Assembly: GCA_916048095.2 (NCBI GenBank)
Contig: OU696571.1
Span: 11,030,449 to 11,094,448, forward strand
Direction of reading: 5' to 3'
Source of the DNA: Sacculina carcini
Taxonomy: Eukaryota > Arthropoda > Thecostraca > Sacculinidae
DNA: 64,000 nt
Every line of letters begins with the position of its first letter. Within the stretch, counting starts at the first letter, position 1. The translations under genes were made by a program, and so were the position numbers. Below the pieces are notes generated by a model. That model was not told the origin of the DNA and searched no databases. It saw only the letters and a list, made by a program, of their open reading frames with translations. Below are positions 60,701 to 64,000 of this stretch, in pieces.

Positions 60701-63369
60701 AGCGAGCACACAGGAGCACACAATCAGGAGCACACTCACACCATACGCAAACCACACCTGAAGAAGCAGATACAGTCCTCGCATTCAGTTGTCTTTCAAT
60801 TGATTGATGCATTCTACCTGTACAATTATATTAATATAGTGATATCTGATCGAACTGAGTTTCTCTGGAATCAGGTGGTTCGCGGCGACTGTAGACGACC
60901 TCCAAGTGGTACTCGATCACAAAAAGGTTGGAAGCCACTGGCATAGCTAAATTAAATTATTGGCGCCTGATGATAACGAGTGTCATTTGGCCCGCATATG
61001 TAGCGTTCCATAGAGCGGCCTTACCTTGGGAGTGGCCCCCGACCGTACGTCGTTCACTTGACACAGTTCCACCACCTCGGCTTCCTGGAAACGTTGCAAC
61101 ATAAAAATCAACAATGAAATACTAAATAAAGAAATCAATTGAAAACAATATAAAACGCTATCAACAGCCATTTTGTTTCATTCATATACATTATAAATTA
61201 CGTACCAAGTACAGTATCTAACCTAACCTAACCTGTATGGTACAAGAACCTAACCTAACCTGTTTATGGTGGAACTTGATGGTGAAATATAAATATTGTA
61301 CGTGGAATATAACCTCCGCTGCCTTATAATCGTTGCTCAATCGTTCAGGAAAGCTTGTATTCAATCCTATTAGATGTGCATTCACTCAGCTTGAAAACCA
61401 GTGATAGGTTAAAGACAAGAGGACAACTTGTGTGTCCACAGTGACGTCAGGGCTGAAAAGTACCATGAAAAGAATACAAGCAGAATGTGTGTGTGTGTGG
61501 GGGGGGGGGGGGGGGGGGTGTGTTAATGTGTAAGTGTGTCATCTTACTTCGCCGTCGCTTTTCCAGTAAATGAAGAAGCCGTATTCATCAACTTTGACGG
61601 AACACTGCAGTTCGACCTCACTACAGTCCTTCTCCTGTGCATCGGTCGCACAGGTACCCAAAACACACACACATCACGCGCCCAACATACAGTGGATTCG
61701 CGGAAGAAGATATTATAGACACATGGGAGTTGAAATTGTGATCGTGTGACTAAAAAGTTTATTTTTGTTTAATTTTTTAATATTCCATTTTCTGACCTAA
61801 GTCTGACATAATCAATTGTACGTCAAACTAAGAAATTAAATTATCTACAAAGTGGTCAAAGTATAATCTAAATGGGTAATGTAGACAGTGAGCTATAAAA
61901 AATAAAGACCAGAGCCATGGCTACTCCGCACATACGACATCTCCTCTTACGACCATACGACCTAATATCTCTTAATGTTGCGCCGCGATAATTCTTAAAT
62001 CCGGTTCAGAATATATTTTCAAAGTTTTTCTTCAACTATATCAGTGTCAATTTTTATTACCACAGCGTTCAACTCTGGGGCTAGCAACAACTAGTTCAGT
62101 TCAAGTTCTTTCTATGTCCATCATATTCTGCCTATAACTCCGGACTCCCTGTCGCCTATATTCATATACTCTTCAGACGTCTACATTCTGTCTGAGCGAC
62201 TCTAGCCTCCCCCTCTCTGACAGACTAGACTTGCTGACTTTCTAATATTACGGATCACTTATGTATAGCCACCCATATTCTCAATGATCTAATCACCAAT
62301 CAACTGACCATCAGCCAGCTAACAATCCAGTGATGTATCATGCCCTAATGTTCCAATGCATCCATCTGTACATTGCGGTGCATACTTTCATTGTAGCGCA
62401 TCATATTGCCAGATGATAATTTTAACATCTCGTGCTGTTTGCTAAGCAGCATCTCAAATGCTTCAACTTGACTCCAAAAAAACACGTTTTTTATTATAAA
62501 AAACCGTCGGTTTTTTAGGTCGCATCTCTAGTCGTACCACCAATGGTATACTATCTAATTTGTCGTTGTCGGAATGATTATCATCGTCTTCTTGGTGTGC
62601 ATTTTGTCTCGTTAATCCACAACTCCGTGGTATAAACGACCGTGGCACTTCCCATTTATTTGCTGGACACGAACTAGTTGTCTGACGTGAATATCTCCTT
62701 GTTGCTACGTTTCCCAGTCTTACCCAGTGTTGTTCAGTGTCAAATATAAAAGGCCAGTCACTAGAAAGATATCAGGATCAGTTCGTCTGGATTCTCAGAT
62801 TATCCACTTCCTGTAGCAATATTGACTAGTAACCTTGATGTATGTAGCCCAGGCATAGAACCTAGCCGCGTCGAAACCATGTATCTAGATCAGTGGTTCT
62901 TAACATGGGTTCGATAGAACCCCAGGGGTTCGGTGAGTGAGCTTCAGGAGTTCGGCGGTTTGGTTCATCCACTCATATGATTCGTGACATCAATTTATGC
63001 TTGGCCATCAAGGGCTGAAGCTAATCACGCCACATCACTTGGCCTTGATATATGTGCTGCAAGCAGCCCGGTCCACTCAGTAGTAGCCTATTTGTGTGAA
63101 TGTCTTAATCGTACGTGATTTGTGATTATTATTATAATATTTCAAACACGAAGAGATCGATGAATGCATGTATTGAACTTGTGAGATTCAGCACATCCAA
63201 TAAATTTAAGAACCACTGATCTAGATGCACAGAGCTAGATAGGTATGTGATACACCTAGCTGCTGCGGATCTTCACCAATTTCACCTCTGTCCAACAGTC
63301 GACCAGCTGGCCAGTGACCAATGAGTCGGGCACTGGAACTCGCCACGAGAAGTCAAATTTCTTCGTCAT
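31969..63369 (-). CDS. norpA: phospholipase C-beta, norpA/PLCB4 type, complete, 22 exons
   Basis: Membrane-associated enzyme that, when activated by G-alpha-q, splits PIP2 into IP3 and diacylglycerol; in fly photoreceptors this is the visual-transduction step. The exons I joined give 1084 residues (fly norpA is close to 1095 from memory) with consistent phases and all GT-AG introns. Order: N-terminal PH domain (about 1-145), EF hands (150-310), catalytic X box (about 318-470), short acidic linker (about 480-515), Y box (about 520-640), C2 (about 650-790), a Gq-binding helical segment (about 795-835), then a charged coiled-coil C-terminus to 1084. Expected catalytic residues are present: His328, Asn329, Glu358, Asp360, His375 and Glu409. 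The start MTKKFDF and end EFYA both match norpA rather than PLCB1-3. No exon is missing or broken, so the gene looks functional. Confidence 0.97.
32298..32586. mobile_element. inverted-repeat element with CAGTGGCG ends (intron 21)
   Basis: Ends CAGTGGCGTATCTAGA and TCTAGATACGCCACTG. The inverted symmetry continues outward (GAGTGAATCTGA / TCAGATTCACTC), so the flanks are not a direct target duplication but part of longer arms reaching about 32205 and 32680. The middle has TTAGG-like runs. Confidence 0.75.
32646..32743. repeat. perfect 42-bp inverted repeat, 14-bp spacer (intron 21)
   Basis: Arms 32646-32687 and 32702-32743 are exact reverse complements by eye, from CGTTGGACCAGATGG to ACTAGAGCC. 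They could extrude as a cruciform, or fold as a hairpin in the pre-mRNA. Confidence 0.95.
33104..33350 (-). CDS. norpA: norpA exon 21 (residues 980-1062)
   Basis: [20 protein letters not shown], then [20 protein letters not shown]: most conserved part of the distal coiled coil. Donor GTGAGT, phase 0. Confidence 0.95.
33880..34200 (-). repeat. repeat family F, inverted copy (intron 20)
   Basis: Reverse complement of 44376-44700; shared TTTGTGTTGAGGCTCGG, GGTCAATTGCATGGGACCC and ATAATTGCATATTCAT blocks. Confidence 0.7.
34237..34540 (+). mobile_element. hAT MITE family D, 304 bp (intron 20)
   Basis: Ends CAGGAGTTCTTAACC and GGTCAAGAACCACTG with the perfect 8-bp duplication ATCTGGGA (34229-34236, 34541-34548). 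Confidence 0.92.
34596..34790 (-). CDS. norpA: norpA exon 20 (residues 915-980)
   Basis: [20 protein letters not shown], then [16 protein letters not shown]: coiled coil. The acceptor (ATATCAG) has a poor pyrimidine tract but gives the right phase and alignment. Confidence 0.9.
35174..35354 (-). CDS. norpA: norpA exon 19 (residues 855-915)
   Basis: [20 protein letters not shown], then [17 protein letters not shown]: start of the distal C-terminal coiled coil; basic clusters fit membrane and Gq contact. Confidence 0.95.
35646..35974 (+). mobile_element. MITE family A, 329 bp (intron 18)
   Basis: Ends CAGGGGCATAGCTAGG and CATGCTACGCCCCTG; duplication TATGAGAA/TATGAGAG (7 of 8). The interior matches 6933-7269. 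Confidence 0.9.
36089..36268 (-). CDS. norpA: norpA exon 18 (residues 795-855)
   Basis: [29 protein letters not shown] corresponds to the helix-turn-helix that docks on activated G-alpha-q. The rest is a charged, poorly conserved linker. Confidence 0.93.
36335..36577 (+). mobile_element. MITE family C (intron 17)
   Basis: Starts CAGAGCCGTAGCAACG, right end mutated (ACGGTTATA); duplication CTGAAACA/CTGAGACA (7 of 8). Confidence 0.82.
37094..37285 (+). mobile_element. MITE family B (intron 17)
   Basis: Starts CAGTGGCGACTCTAGG, ends GTCGTCGCCAATG; flanks TTTCCAAG/TTTCCCAA. The interior has the family GGCGAAACACGAGG block. Confidence 0.75.
37346..37680 (+). mobile_element. SINE copy 3 with tRNA-like head (intron 17)
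   Basis: Box A-like TGGTGCAGTTG, anticodon arm CCCGC-CTCACAA-GCGGG and box B GGTTCGAAACC, then the body shared with 3612. Confidence 0.88.
37708..37912 (-). CDS. norpA: norpA exon 17 (residues 727-795)
   Basis: [20 protein letters not shown] and [20 protein letters not shown]: second half of C2, ending KIYVPDGLG. Confidence 0.97.
38345..38506 (+). mobile_element. MITE family B (intron 16)
   Basis: Starts CAGTGGTGGCGCCAGG; interior GGCGAAACATGAGGAACTA as in the other copies; right end poorly preserved. Confidence 0.7.
38571..38735 (-). CDS. norpA: norpA exon 16 (residues 672-726)
   Basis: [20 protein letters not shown] and [17 protein letters not shown]2 domain. Phase 0 at both ends. Confidence 0.97.
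39078..39316 (+). mobile_element. SINE copy 4, head missing (intron 15)
   Basis: Shares GCCATAGCGTGGAG, GGTTCTGCGGTGGCAGCGAG and the CTTCGGCTTCTTCCCG tail with copies 2 and 3. Confidence 0.75.
39378..39584 (-). CDS. norpA: norpA exon 15 (residues 603-671)
   Basis: [17 protein letters not shown], then [20 protein letters not shown], end of the Y box; [12 protein letters not shown] starts C2. Confidence 0.97.
39700..39768. repeat. TG microsatellite (intron 14)
   Basis: Almost pure GT repeat. Confidence 0.95.
40133..40290 (-). CDS. norpA: norpA exon 14 (residues 550-602)
   Basis: [20 protein letters not shown], then [21 protein letters not shown]-box core, including residues that contact the inositol phosphates. 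Donor GTAATT. Confidence 0.96.
40490..40556. repeat. 22-bp tandem repeat, about three units (intron 13 side)
   Basis: Units of the form GATATAGGCATAGATAGGCG in the flank of exon 14. Confidence 0.8.
40779..40929 (-). CDS. norpA: norpA exon 13 (residues 500-550)
   Basis: [20 protein letters not shown] ends the linker; [19 protein letters not shown] starts the Y box. The acceptor I chose is at 40930; another in-frame AG 24 nt upstream (40954) would add eight residues (VLLPSSSQ). The donor GTTGTT is weak. Confidence 0.9.
42041..42110. repeat. AT microsatellite (intron 12)
   Basis: Pure AT repeat; a second one lies at 42618-42700. Confidence 0.97.
42618..42700. repeat. AT microsatellite (intron 12)
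   Basis: Pure AT repeat about 120 bp upstream (in + coordinates) of the exon 12 donor. Confidence 0.97.
42824..42997 (-). CDS. norpA: norpA exon 12 (residues 442-499)
   Basis: [20 protein letters not shown] and [10 protein letters not shown] end the X box; the last 20 residues ([15 protein letters not shown]) begin the acidic X/Y linker, thought to occlude the active site in this family. Confidence 0.95.
43597..43914 (+). mobile_element. hAT MITE family D, 318 bp (intron 11)
   Basis: Ends AAGGGGTTCTTAACC and GCTTAAGAATCCCTG; duplication ACTTAAAC/TCTTAAAC (7 of 8). Confidence 0.82.
44376..44700 (+). repeat. repeat family F (intron 11)
   Basis: The most complete copy; see 3454 and 33880. Contains a doubled ATACCCCCGATAATT. 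Confidence 0.7.
44766..44930 (-). CDS. norpA: norpA exon 11 (residues 387-441)
   Basis: Starts [20 protein letters not shown] and continues SFENHC, where Glu409 is the last calcium ligand. Donor GTGAGT, phase 0. Confidence 0.97.
45000..45312. mobile_element. MITE, possibly pogo/Tigger-like (intron 10)
   Basis: Shares AGTGTCGTTCAATTAGAGGG, TTTTTCCACTA.CTGGTCAG and CAGGTAACGTATGTAT with 51541-52035. The TTCAATTAGAG motif recurs near both ends. Class assignment rests only on the general look of the ends. Confidence 0.55.
45670..45763 (-). CDS. norpA: norpA exon 10 (residues 355-386)
   Basis: [20 protein letters not shown]: Glu358 and Asp360 bind the catalytic calcium and His375 is the second catalytic His. 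Donor GTAACT, phase 0. Confidence 0.97.
46440..46571. repeat. TG microsatellite with G run (intron 9)
   Basis: GT-rich repeat ending in a 10-base G run. Confidence 0.9.
47104..47314 (-). CDS. norpA: norpA exon 9 (residues 285-355)
   Basis: Holds the start of the catalytic X box. [12 protein letters not shown] precedes the [18 protein letters not shown] signature with catalytic His328 and Ca-binding Asn329. Ends at AGC/R355. Confidence 0.97.
47347..47526. mobile_element. MITE family B, 180 bp (intron 8)
   Basis: Ends CAGTGGCGGCGCTAAGG and GGCATCGCTACTG; interior like the copy at 9269. It makes up half of this 367-bp intron. Confidence 0.8.
47682..47848 (-). CDS. norpA: norpA exon 8 (residues 229-285)
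   Basis: [20 protein letters not shown], then [12 protein letters not shown]-hand 3/4 region. Donor inside CAAG/GTCAGG; phase 1 end gives Asp285 with the next exon. Confidence 0.95.
48103..48300. repeat. 15-bp minisatellite, 13 units (intron 7)
   Basis: Unit GTTAATACTGTCACT, nearly perfect, one variant unit (GTTAATACTAACACT). Because 15 is a multiple of three and the unit lacks stops in some frames, long repetitive frames appear on both strands; not genes. Confidence 0.97.
48588..48962 (+). pseudogene. Penelope-like element fragment, GIY-YIG end (intron 7)
   Basis: Frame with [15 protein letters not shown], then [17 protein letters not shown] and the GIY-YIG-like start [15 protein letters not shown]. 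This is the region after the RT domain in Penelope-like elements, where an endonuclease of the GIY-YIG family follows. RT itself is absent and the homology stops after [11 protein letters not shown]. It is antisense to the host gene. Confidence 0.85.
49486..49586 (-). CDS. norpA: norpA exon 7 (residues 196-229)
   Basis: [20 protein letters not shown] then [13 protein letters not shown]-hand region. Donor GTAAG, ends in phase 2. Confidence 0.95.
49650..49883 (+). mobile_element. hAT-like MITE, 234 bp (intron 6)
   Basis: Ends CGGTGGTTCTCAACC and GTTGCAAACCACTG; flanks GCATAGAT/ACATATAT agree at 6 of 8. Interior GGTCGCGACCCAGCAG is typical of hAT non-autonomous elements. Confidence 0.75.
49963..50215. 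mobile_element. MITE family B-like (intron 6)
   Basis: Ends CAGTGGCGGATCCAGAG and CTCTGGAACCGCCAATG; flanks CAGGGGAT/CATTGGAT agree at 6 of 8. Confidence 0.75.
51255..51390 (-). CDS. norpA: norpA exon 6 (residues 150-195)
   Basis: [20 protein letters not shown] followed by FVSGKTEK: first EF hand. It is separated from exon 5 by the 8.2-kb intron that holds a LINE. Confidence 0.95.
51541..52035. mobile_element. MITE, possibly pogo/Tigger-like, larger copy (intron 5)
   Basis: Outer ends TACCGTAAATCTCTATTCGA and (inverted) TACCCTAAGACCTCTATTTG; interior matches 45000-45312. A GATCGTGA palindromic patch sits at 51831-51886. Confidence 0.6.
52321..52510. mobile_element. MITE family B, 190 bp (intron 5)
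   Basis: Ends CAGAGGCGACGCCAG and CTGGCGCCTCCACTG with the family interior. Confidence 0.8.
52681..52738. repeat. CCTAA (TTAGG) short array (intron 5)
   Basis: About eight CCTAA units with interruptions. TTAGG is the common arthropod telomere repeat; short internal runs also occur at 32395-32412 and 61221-61262. Confidence 0.8.
53055..53675. repeat. 17-bp minisatellite array, about 600 bp (intron 5)
   Basis: Unit CATTATTTATTTTATTT with variants; period 17, so any frame cycles every 51 nt and encodes hydrophobic Phe/Ile/Leu/Tyr repeats. Not a gene. Confidence 0.95.
54763..55377 (-). pseudogene. LINE copy 2: C-terminal domain
   Basis: Continues in the frame of the RT segment after one stop codon. 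Starts [18 protein letters not shown] and has the [11 protein letters not shown] and [13 protein letters not shown] motifs of L2/CR1 thumb and C-terminal regions. Ends at 54763. Confidence 0.92.
55378..56349 (-). pseudogene. LINE copy 2: reverse transcriptase core
   Basis: 323-residue open frame with [42 protein letters not shown] and the intact catalytic box [10 protein letters not shown]. It stops at TAA 55378-55380, in frame with the next segment. An upstream frame (56112-56615) supplies the RT approach, shifted. Confidence 0.92.
56757..57681 (-). pseudogene. LINE copy 2: endonuclease domain, frameshifted
   Basis: APE-type endonuclease. First part 57259-57681 ([13 protein letters not shown]); second part 56757-57206 with [18 protein letters not shown] and SDHSLI, the metal-binding and catalytic motifs of the family. 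A frame change lies between them. Confidence 0.88.
59166..59490 (+). mobile_element. hAT-like element fragment (intron 5)
   Basis: Starts CAGTGGCTCTCAACC; next 100 bp resemble 2409-2480 (CCTTTTCAAA..AGCAGTCA, GAATTCTTGATA). The right end is not clear. Confidence 0.5.
59549..59628 (-). CDS. norpA: norpA exon 5 (residues 124-150)
   Basis: [20 protein letters not shown], last helix of the PH domain. Ends in phase 2 (CA/T, His150). Drosophila has alternative exons for this part of the protein (from memory); I did not find a second version in the neighbouring introns. Confidence 0.93.
59957..60094 (-). CDS. norpA: norpA exon 4 (residues 78-123)
   Basis: Starts [10 protein letters not shown] and includes [13 protein letters not shown], the end of the PH domain; donor GTAAGA, phase 0. 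The family motif CSGTD is intact. Confidence 0.95.
60828..60946 (+). repeat. hAT-like terminal repeat fragment, family E (intron 3)
   Basis: Second copy of the 29190-29309 sequence, ending GGTTGGAAGCCACTG. Confidence 0.6.
61025..61084 (-). CDS. norpA: norpA exon 3 (residues 58-77)
   Basis: [20 protein letters not shown], a 20-codon PH-domain exon; donor GTAAGG, phase 0. Confidence 0.93.
61499..61518. repeat. poly-G run (intron 2)
   Basis: About 20 consecutive G next to a GT repeat and 30 bp from the exon 2 donor; a likely assembly or sequencing weak spot. Confidence 0.85.
61548..61634 (-). CDS. norpA: norpA exon 2 (residues 29-57)
   Basis: [10 protein letters not shown] then [15 protein letters not shown], the highly conserved PH-domain strand of PLC-beta4/norpA. 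Acceptor GCACAG, donor GTAAGA, phase 0 at both ends. Confidence 0.92.
62891..63218 (+). mobile_element. hAT MITE family D, 328 bp (intron 1)
   Basis: Ends CAGTGGTTCTTAAC and TTAAGAACCACTG with the perfect 8-bp duplication ATCTAGAT (62883-62890, 63219-63226). It lies 68 bp from the exon 1 donor. The interior (near 63000-63120) shares sequence with the PLC intron region at 34960-35060 in reverse (CTCATATGA, ACGTACG/CGTACGTGATTTGTGA). Confidence 0.93.
63286..63369 (-). CDS. norpA: norpA exon 1 (residues 1-28)
   Basis: Encodes the start, [14 protein letters not shown]..., ending WTE before a GTGAAA donor, phase 0. The fly protein begins MTKK and continues with a similar Trp-x-x-Pro-Val-Pro pattern, which fixes this ATG. 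It would be overlooked without homology because it is only 84 nt and intron 1 is 1651 bp. Confidence 0.9.
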
Positions 63370-63519
63370 TGTCGGCCTACATCCACCACAGACCGTCGCT
63401 TCAACTCCACCCTGCACCAATGATACACAACAATAGCATTACTGCAAGGTATATGACGCTCAAATCAGTTTTGAAGTAAAAAAACCTATAGCATAGATAC
63501 ACGGAGATCACCATTGTGA

Positions 63520-64000
63520 CTATATATGTGTACAGGTATTTGAAGCTATTGTCGACACATATGGGCTCATTTCAACGTCTAATGTGTGTGGTATAAGTCC
63601 ACGAGCATCATGGTTCAGTGTTTCATATGCAACATCATCTATAGTAGCGTTCCAGTTCACACGATTTTTTAGATACATATACAAATATTTGCTGAAAATG
63701 CAGCCGGGTATATGTTGCCGTAGATTCATAGCAATTCTGAGAGCAAAGTGATCATGTGTGCCTAAAGACGCACATGTGTTGACCCTTAAAATATCAGGCA
63801 AATCAGTGAACTTAGGAACGAGGCAGTGTTCAAAATCGAGACAGTAATCTCCAATATGAGTCGTACCCGAGATAATTTGCCAATAACCAGGGACGTTGGA
63901 GAAATCTAACGCAGCAATTTCATCAGAATCAGCCCCCGATTGTGATTGCGGCTCTCTGTTATAACGAGAATTGAAATTTCCAACAAAATCTAAAGCAGCT
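63520..64000 (-). pseudogene. LINE endonuclease fragment, continues past window
   Basis: Open for 160 codons from the window edge to 63520. It has PGYWQIISGTTHIGDYCLD and LGTHDHFALRIAMNL, matching the end of the APE-type endonuclease of jockey/I-like LINEs (Ser/Thr-x-His before a beta strand), then LKNRVNW as in those proteins. It stops 151 bp upstream of the norpA start codon, on the same strand. The RT part is not present. Confidence 0.75.

Noticed and set aside
61536-61718. A plus-strand protein starting MSSYFAVAF
   Set aside because: It is antisense to norpA exon 2, whose minus-strand reading matches PLC-beta.
1-64000. CRISPR arrays, operons or other prokaryotic systems
   Set aside because: Introns, SINEs, LINEs and microsatellites show eukaryotic DNA; the tandem repeats have no spacer structure.

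Overview
The window is a stretch of animal nuclear genome, most likely from an arthropod, possibly a crustacean. The main support is a complete, intron-rich visual-type phospholipase C-beta gene that resembles Drosophila norpA at both ends of the protein. Short TTAGG-like arrays (the arthropod telomere motif) are weak extra support. Everything else is repeat: long CA/TG and AT microsatellites, minisatellites, and many transposons from several classes. The species cannot be named from the sequence.

Right half (31969-63369, minus strand): I could assemble a 22-exon phospholipase C-beta gene. All 21 introns are GT-AG, the splice phases agree at every junction, and the coding exons sum to 3255 nt (1084 residues plus stop). 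The protein has the PH, EF-hand, catalytic X and Y, C2 and long coiled-coil C-terminal parts in order and ends in Glu-Phe-Tyr-Ala, a likely PDZ ligand. Many introns carry a recognisable transposon: hAT-type MITEs with 8-bp target duplications, tRNA-derived SINEs, a Penelope fragment, and in intron 5 a nearly full-length L2/CR1-type LINE in the sense orientation. The last intron holds a perfect 42-bp inverted repeat. Another LINE fragment (endonuclease domain) starts about 150 bp upstream of the start codon and runs off the window.

Left half (1-31968): no host gene was found. The outstanding element is a Ty3/gypsy-class LTR retrotransposon (13703-19049) with 283-bp LTRs, a 5-bp target duplication and a single gag-pol frame broken by two TAG codons and one frameshift. 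It has no evident tRNA primer site. The 14 nt directly after the 5' LTR are the exact reverse complement of an LTR segment lying 32 bp downstream of a TATA box, which is the arrangement expected for self-primed reverse transcription as in Tf1. This element sits in the terminal repeat of a hAT-like remnant, which also carries a decayed Mag-type Ty3/gypsy element (19166-22745). Further along are a piggyBac transposon with intact terminal repeats and TTAA sites but a broken transposase (25524-28211), a decayed L2-type LINE (9660-12815), and 3' ends of another LINE.

There are at least four small DNA-transposon families (called A, B, C and D here), two unassigned repeat families (F and G) and one SINE family in several copies across the window. 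Several insert into one another or into microsatellites, so the relative order of insertion can be read directly.
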